Source: Viridibacillus soli (GTDB lineage: Bacteria; Bacillota; Bacilli; Bacillales_A; Planococcaceae). Taken from it: a stretch of DNA of 64,000 bases. The notes beneath the pieces are model-generated. The model saw only the letters and a list, made by a program, of their open reading frames with translations. It searched no databases and was not told the DNA's origin. The DNA lies in the NCBI RefSeq assembly GCF_016612995.1, contig NZ_JAEOAH010000029.1, positions 16,213-80,212 on the forward strand, in the 5' to 3' direction. This document shows positions 8,672-17,864 of this stretch, one piece after another; position 1 is the first letter of the stretch, and each line of letters begins with the position of its first letter. Position numbers and translations under genes: made by a program.

Positions 8672-9430
8672 TCATATTCCCATTTTCCGCATTTCCACCG
8701 TAACTTTCTCGACCCTTCCATCCATATCCATCCCGTCAAACTTCGGAAGCTTCAGTTCGCTTACGATTTTTCCGTCACGCATAAACATAATGCGCTCCGT
8801 CCGCGCCGCAACCTTTGCGTCGTGAGTTACAAGCATAACCGCATTACCATCCGCGTTGATTTCGGAAAATATGTCCATAATCTCCTGCGCAGATTTTGAG
8901 TTAAGCGCGCCAGTCGGCTCGTCACCGAAGATAATTTTAGGGTTGCTAATAAGTGCGCGGCATATTCCCGCACGCTGAAGCTGTCCTCCCGAAACCTGGG
9001 TAATATCACGCTTTTCCAGTTCTGTAATACCAACCTTTTTCATAAGCGCTCTTGCTTTTTCGGTAATCTTCGCAGCGCTTTTTCTGTTATCCCGCAATGA
9101 AGGAAGAATGATGTTATCCAGAATGTTCAGGTTTTTAAGCAAAGTCGGCTGCTGAAAAACAAAACTCATTTTTGTTCTGCGTATGTCGGCAAGCTCCTTT
9201 TCACTAAGTGCTGATAGATCCCTGCCGTCAAAAGAAACCTTTCCGCCGTCAATGCCATCCATTCCACTCATCGCATACATCAGTGTCGATTTTCCTGAGC
9301 CCGATGGTCCCATAACCGAAACGAACTCTCCCTCGTTTATTTCAACGGACACGCCATCGAGAACATTGTGCTTTTCATTGTCTACTCCGAAAGATTTTAC
9401 TATATTATCACCGATAATAATCTTCTTCAT
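8672..9430 (-). CDS. ABC transporter ATP-binding protein (MacB/LolD type)
   Basis: 252 residues: Walker A GPSGSGKST near residues 41-49, Q-loop FVFQQPTLL, signature VSGGQLQRAGI, Walker B IIFGDEPTGAL and H-loop VTHD. It is the energising subunit for the adjacent FtsX-fold permease, whose stop is 3 nt upstream; the SD for this ATG (GAAGGAG) lies inside the last codons of the permease, so the two are translationally coupled. Last gene of the TetR-MFS-permease-ATPase operon. Codon use is GC-richer than the surrounding genes, like the rest of that operon. Confidence 0.93.
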   Translation of the reverse strand: MKKIIIGDNIVKSFGVDNEKHNVLDGVSVEINEGEFVSVMGPSGSGKSTLMYAMSGMDGIDGGKVSFDGRDLSALSEKELADIRRTKMSFVFQQPTLLKNLNILDNIILPSLRDNRKSAAKITEKARALMKKVGITELEKRDITQVSGGQLQRAGICRALISNPKIIFGDEPTGALNSKSAQEIMDIFSEINADGNAVMLVTHDAKVAARTERIMFMRDGKIVSELKLPKFDGMDMDGRVEKVTVEMRKMGI

Positions 9431-9433
9431 AAT

Positions 9434-11752
9434 CTACTCCTTCAGGTTTTCAGATGTTTTTATTTGTCCCGCGCTCGATGTGCCGATAATTGTTGCGATA
9501 AGTACTGAGCATATCATCATCAATAGACATAATAGATACGCAGAAAGTGGATTAACAACAAACTTAAACGACGACGCTCCAAACGATGAGATAACCGCGC
9601 TCGCAAGTACCTCTCCGAGAGTGTTTGCTAGAAGCGTCCCAAGAACAATTCCTACAATCAGAACAAATACCGAACGCGAAACATACTGTAATGTAATATC
9701 CGAGTTTGTAAAACCTAACGATTTCATTACGGCAATTGAGTATCTGTCCTTTGCGACAAGCATTTTCATAAATAAAAGTGTAACCAATAACGTTATAATC
9801 AGCGCAACGACAATTGCAGCATAGGAGGCCTTTCCGACGGAACTAATTGTCGAGCCGAATGTCTGTGTAATATATTCATCAATGCCCGAAATCTTTGCAA
9901 AATTGAACCTATCCGAATATTCCGAAGTCTTTCCTCCGACAAGAGATTTATCCGAAAGCTCCGCGTAAATTACGCTCCACATAATATCCGCCGAATTATC
10001 GGAGAAAACAGCCTTTGCGGTTTTGCCACCGTTAGTAATGTCGGAATAAGTTCCGCTTACCGTGAGATTTTTCTCCTTCCCCTCAATCACCAGCGTAATG
10101 ACATCGCCGACCTTTTTGCCCAGCTCATCAGCGTTAATAGCTGAAAGTGCAATTTCGTCTTCTTTGACGGGTGCTCTGCCTTCGGAATATTCTACTGGGA
10201 ATATCGAATGGTCGCCAAGTTCAATTTTTATTCCTTCCTCCAATCCGTGCTCCTTCTTTGCTTTGAATGTTTTGGTCGTAAGCACAGCATATTTAGATAT
10301 AGAATTGTCGCGCTCCAGCGTCTTTACAATTTCCACTGCTTTTTTAGAAATATTGTCGGTCTGCTGAATGTCAATGCGCATATCACTACTTCCTATCCCC
10401 ATATATGTAATGAAGCTCTTTGAGGAAATAGTGTTGTACAGGTTCTGTGGAATGATAATGATAAATGTTGAAATCACAAGCACCGCAAGCATTGTGGCAT
10501 AAAGACTTTTTCTTGCAAGAACATCTTTTATGCCCAGAAAAATATTCGTGTTAAGTAGCCTGTTTCCGCTTAGGCAAAAATGTTTTGCGCCCGCGGATTT
10601 TTCCTGTGAAGTGCCAAAGCGTATTGCTTCCGCGGCTGATATTTTTCGAAAGCGTTTCAGCACTTTGCTTACATAGGCAATAATTGCAAGGAACACGAAC
10701 AATATACCAATTATTCCGAAAATTAAAGCGAAAGAAGAGTTTTCACTTCCCCCCATATAAAGCCGTATATTTTCAAGAAGCATGCCTCTGAACACAAATG
10801 AAAGTGCAAATCCGAGCGTACAACCAGCTGCCGCAATTACCGCGTATTTCGCAAGATAAATCTTTTTTATATCGGAAACACGTAGCCCTATTGCTTTCAT
10901 AACGCCTATTTCGCGGTAGTCTTCTTCGATTTTCGCAAGGAGCGTAAAGCGTATGCACATAAATGCGATTGCAACGACAAGCGCACTTATAAGAAGTATG
11001 ACCGCAATCATCAGACCATCGGAAATGGCATTAAGCATTTTGAAAAGCGGATAGGTAATTGTCGGACCATTTGCTTCAAGTCCTGCGGAGGTGTAAGCAG
11101 TTTCGAATGCGCCAATTTCAGACAAGTCCTTTAGTCTGAACTCAATAAGATATTCCGTGTTTCCGAAACCCTTTATTGCCGCATAATCATTTTCGCTCAC
11201 AAGAAACCTCTTTGACGAAGCAAGCAACGAATTCATCTGTGAATCGCGGAGAAATCCCGCAACGGTAAATTTCTTTCCGTCTATCACAACCTTGTCACCG
11301 ACTTGTGCAGTGCCGTCCTTCATATAACCTACCGGAACATAAATCTCCCCATCGGATACATTTATAACGTTTCCGTCAAGATCAAGGAGATAATCAAATT
11401 TTCCGCTCTGTGTGCTGAAGCCATTGTCCTGAACATTGTCCACAAGCGAGTTTCCGTCAATTACAATCTGCGCACCGTCAACATTGAGAAATTCAAGCAC
11501 CTGAAATTCATCGACATTGCTGTATTGCTCCGCGAAATCCGAAAGTCGTACAGTATTTATATCACCCGAATGCATCTGCATAAAATGCGGAGTTTTCGCC
11601 TGCTTCATGAGTGTATCTATCGAACCCGAAAGATTTACGACAAGTATCGCCGAGAGAGAAACAAGCATCGCCGCGACAGCGACAAATATCATTGTTGTCA
11701 ACGTTATCAGTTTGCTTTTTGAAATGTCATTACGGATTATTCTGAAATACAT
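9434..11752 (-). CDS. ABC transporter permease with two FtsX domains
   Basis: 772 residues in the classic layout: N-terminal helix (residues about 17-40), a large extracytoplasmic domain (about 40-245), three helices of a first FtsX domain (250-370), a second transmembrane helix at about 415, a second extracytoplasmic domain, and three final helices (LSAYLLCLLMMICSVLIATI). MacB-like permeases of this kind move lipoproteins, peptides or antibiotics by mechanotransmission rather than through a channel. It pairs with the ATPase downstream; its ATG overlaps the MFS gene end by 16 bp and uses AGAGGTGA as SD. The substrate is unknown; the TetR neighbour suggests inducible efflux. Confidence 0.9.
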   Translation of the reverse strand: MYFRIIRNDISKSKLITLTTMIFVAVAAMLVSLSAILVVNLSGSIDTLMKQAKTPHFMQMHSGDINTVRLSDFAEQYSNVDEFQVLEFLNVDGAQIVIDGNSLVDNVQDNGFSTQSGKFDYLLDLDGNVINVSDGEIYVPVGYMKDGTAQVGDKVVIDGKKFTVAGFLRDSQMNSLLASSKRFLVSENDYAAIKGFGNTEYLIEFRLKDLSEIGAFETAYTSAGLEANGPTITYPLFKMLNAISDGLMIAVILLISALVVAIAFMCIRFTLLAKIEEDYREIGVMKAIGLRVSDIKKIYLAKYAVIAAAGCTLGFALSFVFRGMLLENIRLYMGGSENSSFALIFGIIGILFVFLAIIAYVSKVLKRFRKISAAEAIRFGTSQEKSAGAKHFCLSGNRLLNTNIFLGIKDVLARKSLYATMLAVLVISTFIIIIPQNLYNTISSKSFITYMGIGSSDMRIDIQQTDNISKKAVEIVKTLERDNSISKYAVLTTKTFKAKKEHGLEEGIKIELGDHSIFPVEYSEGRAPVKEDEIALSAINADELGKKVGDVITLVIEGKEKNLTVSGTYSDITNGGKTAKAVFSDNSADIMWSVIYAELSDKSLVGGKTSEYSDRFNFAKISGIDEYITQTFGSTISSVGKASYAAIVVALIITLLVTLLFMKMLVAKDRYSIAVMKSLGFTNSDITLQYVSRSVFVLIVGIVLGTLLANTLGEVLASAVISSFGASSFKFVVNPLSAYLLCLLMMICSVLIATIIGTSSAGQIKTSENLKE

Positions 11753-13060
11753 AAGTCACCTCTGTTTTCAAGCTTTTTAACCGATTTCAAATTGTACAGA
11801 ATTACTGAAGTAACACATAACAAAATCCCAGCGATAATAATGAGTAATCCCGTTCCTCTACCACTACCCGTGCCGATGATCTTTCCTAAATTGTCAGCAA
11901 GTACTCCTCCTTCAACTAGTAAAGGAGTAAACACATAATCCGCAAGCACACCCGAAAGCGCATAAGCGGCAACAAATCCAAGCTGTGAAATTAACCCTAT
12001 AAGTGACCATGCTCTGCCCTGAACGGCATTATCAATGTTGGTACGAACAAGAAAATCCAGGGTTGTGTTTGCAAATGGCATCATTGCCAAAAAGAGAAAT
12101 CCCGAAATACAGAGAAGTACAATATTTTCGCGAAGTCCGAATACCGCCATAAATATTCCTTCACAAAACAGCGAAATAGAAAGAATTTTCATAAAGCCTT
12201 TTTTTATCGGAAGAATTCCTATAATCACACTTGATACAAGCATTCCAGTAGCCACAATTGTTTCAAGTGTTCCTACTACTGCACTGTCCGTAAAAGCAAG
12301 TATCATCGGCATGGAAAGTGTTTGTATGAAGCCAAGGAAAAAAGTCATTACCGATGACATTATTACAAGAACAAGCACGCCTCTGTTTTTAGAAATGGCA
12401 CCCCAACCGTCTTTGAATTCCCGGATAAACGATTTTGCCTGTTCGCATTTCATTGAAACAAGACCTTTACGTACAGCAAGAGTTGAAGTAACCGTTACAA
12501 AAAATGTACAGATGTCGATTACAAGCAGCAGCTTTATATCCGTAACGGTGAGCAGAAATCCCGCAAGTATGGGGGAAATCAGATATTTTGCCGAGCCTGC
12601 AACCTGAACAAAGCCACTTGCCCTTGTGTACTGCTCCTCGGTAAGCAAATCCGTAACCGTAGCCTTGTATGCGGGATCAAGCAGCGATGAAAAAAATGAG
12701 CTTATTGTAACTCCCACGCAAATCTGCCATAGCTGCGCTTCTCCGCTAAGCATACAAATCAAAATGAATATAAGTCCTATCGCAGAAAGACTGTCGCCTA
12801 GCACCATTAGAAGCCTGCGGTCATAGCGGTCCGCAAGCACTCCCGCCACAGGACTTAAAAGAAGCGACGGCATAAACGCAAGTAAGATTACCAGTGCCAC
12901 TGGCGATGCCTTTCCCGTCTGCTCAAAAACATAAATCCCAAGCCCGAACGCCGTAAGCCCGCTTCCTATTACTGAAATAAGCTGTCCCGACCACAGAAGA
13001 AGAAATTTTCCGAAGGATTTCCCCGAAGGATTTCCCCGAATTATTCATTGCTTTTTCCAT
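11737..13060 (-). pseudogene. MFS transporter gene frameshifted by a 13-bp tandem duplication
   Basis: Translation from ATG 13060 (SD GGAGGT) gives MEKAMNNSGKSFGE and then leaves frame. The cause is visible: GGGGAAATCCTTC occurs twice in a row (13012-13037). Removing one copy restores MEKAMNNSGKSFGKFLLLWS followed by GQLISVIGSGLTAFGLG and the rest of a 12-helix MFS exporter (motif A GVLADRYDRR, then ten further helices), about 437 residues. Starting at the internal ATG 12900 would lose the first helix. It belongs to the TetR-led operon and overlaps the permease start by 16 bp. It may be a recent loss, or reversible by slippage. Confidence 0.85.
13012..13037. repeat. 13-bp perfect tandem duplication
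   Basis: Plus-strand GAAGGATTTCCCC at 13012-13024 is repeated exactly at 13025-13037 inside the start of the MFS gene and shifts its frame by one base. Confidence 0.95.
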
Positions 13061-13076
13061 TTCTTTTACCTCCATT

Positions 13077-13697
13077 TCAGCTGTCAAACATCTTCATCAT
13101 GTACATAAGACTTCCGCTTTCGACACCGAGCAACCTTTCTACGTTGAAAACAAGCGCCTGTATACGTGAAGCACGCTCTTCATTCTTCATATTAACCATA
13201 TCATCATCAAAAATGGTATTCGTATATGCCACAACCATTTCCATGCATTCATACGGATACGGCGTACTGAATAGTCCTTGCTCAATGCCCTCGCGGATTA
13301 TTTCCGCCAGTATCGGTGGAACGCCGTTGATTATGACCTTTTGTATTTTCTGATGCATAAGCGCGTTCTGAGGCTTGTGAACATGCTCAATAATTTCCTT
13401 GCCGTTGCCGCCACTTATGTTCAGTGCCATTACAACGCGGATAATACGTTCATTTATGGGGATGCTCTTGTCTGCGGCAATTTCCTTCGCCGCTCCTAAA
13501 AGGAGGACAGTATACCGCTCAATCAGTGCGTTCATAATATCCTCCTTCGACTTGTAGTGATAATACAGCGTTCCCCGCGCAATTCCGACCTTTTCAAGAA
13601 TATCGTTTGTGCTTGTGCCATCAAAGCCCTTCCGACCAAAAAGCTCATCCGCCGCGTCAAGTATTTCGTTCCTGCGTTCTTCCGCTTCTTTTCTCAT
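13077..13697 (-). CDS. TetR/AcrR family transcriptional regulator
   Basis: About 206 residues. The N-terminal helix-turn-helix is typical of the family (RRNEILDAADELFGRKGF, then TSTNDILEKVGIARGTLYYH), and the C-terminal ligand domain is variable, as usual. I choose ATG 13697 because GGAGAG is 8 nt upstream; the GTG two codons earlier is too close to it. It is first in an operon with the MFS gene (16-nt gap), permease and ATPase, so it most likely represses its own operon and responds to a transported compound. The operator is probably in 13704-13745, where GACCGACTGTCTATC may form part of a palindrome with AGATAGACAGTC. Confidence 0.92.
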   Translation of the reverse strand: MRKEAEERRNEILDAADELFGRKGFDGTSTNDILEKVGIARGTLYYHYKSKEDIMNALIERYTVLLLGAAKEIAADKSIPINERIIRVVMALNISGGNGKEIIEHVHKPQNALMHQKIQKVIINGVPPILAEIIREGIEQGLFSTPYPYECMEMVVAYTNTIFDDDMVNMKNEERASRIQALVFNVERLLGVESGSLMYMMKMFDS

Positions 13698-14022
13698 TTT
13701 CACCTCTCCTTATAGACCGACTGTCTATCTGTAAATTTATAACATTCTATGTTGAGTCGTCAAGTAAATATTCTAAATTTTGTAAAAAACTAACCTCAAA
13801 ATTGCTTCATCAGAAGTATTCGACTCCTATTCTAGAGTTGGATTTCCTTTTTTGTTTTTTAGTTCACCAAGCTATTTAGACTAGCTTTCATCTCTTCTTA
13901 ACAGAGTAAATACTTACTTTATTCTCTTATTACATTAACTTGCCTCTTTAGTACTATCAAAATTCAACATAAAAAGCGTTAATCCTTTTTGGATCAACGC
14001 CCCCCTTAATTGAAGAAAATAC

Positions 14023-14114
14023 TTAATAAATCAGTCTCTTTAATAGATAATACTGTTGATGTTCTTTAGTAGGATGTTCTTTAGTAGGATGTTCTTCTAT
14101 TACACGATATTTAG
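14023..14114 (-). pseudogene. C-terminal remnant of a GNAT acetyltransferase
   Basis: The minus strand ends KYRVIEEHPTKEHPTKEH then QQYYLLKRLIY and stop. This is nearly the same as the end of the intact acetyltransferase at 57999-58424 ([21 protein letters not shown] region), but has an extra KEHPT caused by a 15-bp tandem duplication (GATGTTCTTTAGTAG, about 14056-14085). Everything upstream has been replaced by group II intron sequence. Confidence 0.7.
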
Positions 14115-14290
14115 GATTTCGATTTATTTGGCAATCTCGTCCAAACAGAACAACCTCGAATGTGATTCGTGTACCTCGGACCAAGGTTTTGCCGCCAGCT
14201 TCCTTCAGATTACGCGTCGCCACGGACACCCTTGCTCTTGGCTAGTGGTTCGCATATCCCAACGCCCACAGTGAACTTTCATCAACTAGT
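14115..14290 (-). mobile_element. Group II intron fragment (5' domain I)
   Basis: Minus-strand AGGGTGTCCGTGGCGACGCG, AATCTGAAGGAAGCTGGCGG, CAAAACC and GGTCCGAGGTACACGAATCA match, from memory, the domain I sequence of bacterial group II introns found in Bacillus and Clostridium (GGTGTC...AATCTGAAGGAAGC...GGCAAA...GAACACGAA). No reverse transcriptase follows. It ends abruptly against the acetyltransferase remnant. Confidence 0.65.
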
Positions 14291-14348
14291 TGACAGACAT
14301 GCCTGGCACACCAAAAAACGGTCATAGCTTTTCAGCTACAACCGATTT

Positions 14349-15185
14349 CTATTGCATTTCTTTAGCTTTTTCAGTTACTTCTTTTGGTACTGTAATTGGT
14401 TTAACACTGTTGAAGTTGCTAAGTTTTAAGTCAGTGTTTGTTTTCATCTTCATTTCATTGCCTTCTACGTTCATCGAGATATTTATTTTTGTTTTCATAT
14501 GCTCAATATTGTAGTCTTTGTTAATATAGATTACATATTCAACATCTTCAAATTTCATATCATCAAGTGGTGGCGTTTCAGCACCTTGTGACATTTGAGC
14601 AAGTTGAGCTTCTACTTCAGTTTTCATGAACTTTGTAAATTTCTCACCTTCAGCTTTTAATGTTAATACATATTTGTCACCTTCAGTATCAACTTTAAAG
14701 TCTTCTACAAATTCACTCAGTTTTTTCAATTGTTCAGAAGGATCCGATTGCTCTTTATAAGAACCTAAAACTAGATCATATTGTTCTTTTGGCATTTTCA
14801 TCCATTGATTCAATGTCGATTCTTTCATATAGAAGCCTTTATCTGTCATATAGCCTTCCATTTTGATATCCATTGCATCTTCTTCGCCTATATTTTTCAT
14901 CTTAGTTGTTGAAGTAAAATATGAACTAAGAGGATCAGCAATAATATCCATTTTCAAATCACTTACAGCATCAACCGACATTTCTTCCTCTTTGTTTTTG
15001 AATACCATATTATACTTGATATCACCTGTTGCAGAATAGCTTTTCAAAGATTCTTGTTTCTTTAACGTTTTTTCATAAAGCTCTTTTGCTGTTACATCTG
15101 AATCTCCAACTTTTTGATTTGCATTACATGCGCCAAGTACTGCCACTGCTAGAAGCATTACGATTGGCAAAAACCATTTCTTCAT
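14349..15185 (-). CDS. Lipoprotein, LppX/DUF6612-like
   Basis: 278 residues with a lipoprotein signal peptide (MKKWFLPIVMLLAVAVLGAC; lipobox LGAC, Cys20). The mature part repeats a pattern of ELYEKTLKKQESLKSYSATG, long amphipathic strands and TDKGFYMKES, typical of the unclosed-barrel lipoproteins annotated DUF6612, which may bind hydrophobic ligands at the outer face of the membrane (family-level inference). ATG preceded by AAAGGTGGG. Single gene. Confidence 0.88.
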   Translation of the reverse strand: MKKWFLPIVMLLAVAVLGACNANQKVGDSDVTAKELYEKTLKKQESLKSYSATGDIKYNMVFKNKEEEMSVDAVSDLKMDIIADPLSSYFTSTTKMKNIGEEDAMDIKMEGYMTDKGFYMKESTLNQWMKMPKEQYDLVLGSYKEQSDPSEQLKKLSEFVEDFKVDTEGDKYVLTLKAEGEKFTKFMKTEVEAQLAQMSQGAETPPLDDMKFEDVEYVIYINKDYNIEHMKTKINISMNVEGNEMKMKTNTDLKLSNFNSVKPITVPKEVTEKAKEMQ

Positions 15186-15350
15186 TACAAAATCCCACCT
15201 TTTTACTTTTAAATAGACATTAACATTTTACCATAAAGGAAATTTTGTTAAAATTATCTATTAATAGTATAGTACGATAAATACTAAAAAGTTTCAACAT
15301 TTTGTAATCTATGTAAATATTGCTGATTTTTATAGTAAATCTATTTCTTT

Positions 15351-15727
15351 TTATATTTTCTTCATTACAATATCAATACTAAAGAAAACTGTTGTTAATG
15401 CAATCATTAATCCCGTTTGAATGTATACTTCAGGTGAACCACCTGTGATGAAAATATAGACTAAGAAAATCATTAAACATATTATTCCACTAACTAAATG
15501 ATACAAGAAACTGATGATTTTCTTAAATTGATATTTATTACAAATTTTCCCTATAAACATTGAGGATAGTAATCCAAATGTGAAAATGAAAGGAATTGTT
15601 ACTAAACTGAGAACAAATCCAATGATGAAGTAATCATTAGTATTTTCTCCAATAATAAATAATGAAAGAATAAAAAAGTGAACATGGCAGTTAAGGTTGC
15701 TACGAATAGTTTTTGTGACAACAACAT
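15351..15727 (-). pseudogene. Frameshifted small membrane protein gene
   Basis: ATG 15727 begins MLLSQKLFVATLTAMFTFL, then a T-run (ACTTTTTTATTC, near 15671) shifts the frame. The remainder, LSLFIIGENTNDYFIIGF ... MFIGKICNKYQFKKI ... VMKKI, is in another frame and ends at 15351. Adding one T restores a protein of about 125 residues with four membrane helices, similar in build to the UPF0715 family (weak guess). The downstream part (15351-15560) could be translated alone from its own ATG but has no clear SD. Confidence 0.6.
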
Positions 15728-16068
15728 GATCAATTACTTTCAGATATTCATTCCAATATCTTTATACACTGTCTAATGCAATGGCACTTTATCGAGAAAG
15801 ACTTATATTTATTATCCCAGCTTTTTCATTTATTAGATTAAGTTTATCACACAAACCGGAACCATTCCTTCTGTAAATTAAGCATTTTCTTTACGTTGCT
15901 CCTATCATTTTCACAACTTCCTATATCTCTGCAAAAGGATATCGAAATTAAATCAACCCAGCTTTCTAATCAAAAAAAGAACATTCAGCATTGTATGTAA
16001 AGAGTTAAAAAAGTGTTCATTTTACTGAATTATTATGACTGGTTAACAGCTTTCTCTTATAAACTCAA
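15728..16068. other. Intergenic stretch without recognisable features
   Basis: AT-rich; no ORF with a ribosome site, no strong hairpin, no RNA gene seen. Confidence 0.5.
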
Positions 16069-16300
16069 TTATTCTTCGTTCACTTGATAATATGCTTCAA
16101 GTAGTTTTTCGACTGGTATGTTATCTATTTTCATGCCTATTATATCACTCTCCTGTATTTCTACATCTCTGAGATTGCAATGACTTAATTTACTACCATT
16201 CAAATCACACCGCTCAAATAATATAGGATTATTTTCTGCCCCAAGATCTGTGTCTACAAAACGAACTCCGCCTAAAGTTGCCAAAATAATATCGCTATTT
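16069..16300 (-). pseudogene. Pentapeptide-repeat protein, C-terminal fragment
   Basis: The minus strand reads VRFVDTDLGAENNPILFERC, DLNGSKLSHCNLRDVEIQES and a short helical tail to the stop at 16069. The A(D/N)LxX spacing (FERCDLNGSKLSHCNLRDVEI) is a pentapeptide-repeat beta-helix. The N-terminal part is missing: sequence homology ends near 16300, close to an IS3 fragment. Without the rest no function is assigned. Confidence 0.6.
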
Positions 16301-16361
16301 GCTAGTGGATGTAATATGGATGTATGGACATACCTCGATTAAATCATTAAAATTGAACTAA

Positions 16362-16464
16362 CGAGAGGACGTGTCCGAAATGAAACAAAAACGATACAAC
16401 CAAGAATTCAAACAAACGGTAGTCGAGCTTTATCGCTCGGGTACACCCGTCAATCAACTGTCTA
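16362..16464 (+). mobile_element. IS3-family orfA N-terminal fragment
   Basis: GAGAGGACGTGTCCGAA precedes ATG 16380, which begins MKQKRYNQEFKQTVVELYRS and GTPVNQLSSEY: the start of an IS3-type OrfA helix-turn-helix. It ends after about 28 codons where the MBL remnant begins. It sits exactly between two truncated genes, so it marks the deletion or insertion point. Confidence 0.7.
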
Positions 16465-16921
16465 GCGAATATCTACTGCAAACTGACTCATGCGAACATA
16501 CATAGTATTCAATTATTTGTATCATCGGAAATAGTAGATTAGCATCAAAATGGTTACTTCCCTGTTTTGTTCGTCCATTAAAAACACCCTTACCTTTTGC
16601 TAATTCTAATGATTTATCATCATATTTAATACCTCGATACATATTCAAATAATTGCTTGTTTTATTATTTGTAATTGAAAGCAAATCCCATTCTGTTATA
16701 TCAAAAGTATGATCCCAGTGATGATGTGTTAAAATCAAAAATTTAACCGGAGGCAAGCCCATATTATCTATTTCTATTTAAAATTCATTTGCATGTCTGG
16801 GAGAATTTCCTGCATCAACAATTAAACAAAAGTCGTCATCTATTACAAGTCCTAACACTGGTCTATCTGTTTCATCACTATTTTTCATCTAGTAAATTCT
16901 ATCTGTTATTTTCTCTAACAT
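16465..16921 (-). pseudogene. MBL-fold hydrolase remnant
   Basis: ATG 16919-16921 opens MLEKITDRIY, then TAG, then MKNSDETDRPVLGLVIDD ... VDAGNSPRHANEF, then TAA, then GLPPVKFLILTHHHWDHTFD. The zinc motif HHHWDH is intact but there are two nonsense codons, and the C-terminal half is cut off at the IS3 fragment (the last residues near 16454-16500 are foreign). Confidence 0.75.
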
Positions 16922-17013
16922 TAATATCACTACTCCTCACGCGTTTTTGAAGTTTTTAAGTAACAATTTCAGCCGAAATGTAATGAGATTTATACCATAT
17001 GAAAAATCCTCTC

Positions 17014-17577
17014 TCAGCTTTGAAACTCTGTATTTAACAAACTATATAACCACATATCCTTATATTCTCCAGTAACACTATGGCATTCAAACTTCCTTAA
17101 ATAACCTTCTTCTTTGAAGTAGAGTTTTTTTAATATCACCTTTGAAGCTAAATTTTCATCACTAACAAATGCCTGGATTCTTACTAAGTCTAAATGGTTA
17201 AATCCTATTGATAAAACCTCATGTACTGCTTCAGACATTATCCCTCGACGCCAATATTGCTCTGATAATTCATAGCCAATTTCAGCCCTTTTCCCTTCAA
17301 ATTCACTTAAAAATATTGTTCCAATAATTTCATCTGTGACTTTGTCGGCAATTGCAAAACGAATAATCCAGCCTGCATCATAGCCTTTGTTCCATAGTTT
17401 GATAACTTCATAACTTCTTTCTAATGTTTCTGGTCCATTCCAATCAAGATTTCGATATACATTTTCATTTGAATAATATTTTAATAACGCGGGTGCATCT
17501 TCCAATCTTAACTTTCTTAAACGAATTTTTTGAGTTTCTATCACTGGAAATTCTTTAAATATTTTTGTAAAATCCAC
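17014..17577 (-). CDS. GNAT family N-acetyltransferase (RimJ/RimL-like)
   Basis: About 187 residues, acetyltransferase_3 type: ETQKIRLRKLRLEDAPALLK at the N-terminus, WIIRFAIADKVTDEIIGTIF in the middle, and the acetyl-CoA region EIGYELSEQYWRRGIMSEAV. Proteins like this acetylate the N-termini of ribosomal proteins or small amines. I prefer GTG 17577 (GGGGGA six nt upstream) to the TTG at 17610, which has no SD. The repeat cluster at 17695 lies just upstream of this gene and 3' of the next one. Confidence 0.88.
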   Translation of the reverse strand: MDFTKIFKEFPVIETQKIRLRKLRLEDAPALLKYYSNENVYRNLDWNGPETLERSYEVIKLWNKGYDAGWIIRFAIADKVTDEIIGTIFLSEFEGKRAEIGYELSEQYWRRGIMSEAVHEVLSIGFNHLDLVRIQAFVSDENLASKVILKKLYFKEEGYLRKFECHSVTGEYKDMWLYSLLNTEFQS

Positions 17578-17694
17578 TTTTTTCCCCCAGAAAATATTTA
17601 ATTCTAGCAAATAAATTATAGCTAGAATTCTATCTAGATATCTTTATTTATACGAAGTGCTAAATTGGTTAAAACTTGTTTCTATGTGTTCGAG

Positions 17695-17825
17695 TAGGTT
17701 AAATCAACTTCTGAATGAGTTAAATCAAGCGCTGAGTAGGTCGAATCCTCTTCTGAATGAGTTAAATCAAGCGCTGAGTAGGTCGAATCCTCTTCTGAAT
17801 GAGTTAAATCAAGCGCTGAGTAGAT
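17695..17825. repeat. 21-nt tandem repeats, cluster A
   Basis: About six consecutive 21-nt units alternate GAGTAGGTCGAATCCTCTTCT and GAATGAGTTAAATCAAGCGC(T), giving a 42-bp period. On the minus strand they stay open in the frame DLTHSEE-DSTYSAL and end at a TAG near 17690. They are the same family as clusters B and C. They lie 3' of the acetyltransferase pseudogene that ends at 17865. Confidence 0.85.
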
Positions 17826-17864
17826 AAAAATAGGCTCTCCTATTATTCAAAAACCTCAGCTATA

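Noticed and set aside
12035..12607. 190-codon plus-strand ORF
   Set aside because: Antisense shadow of the MFS gene, whose higher GC content leaves long open frames on the other strand.
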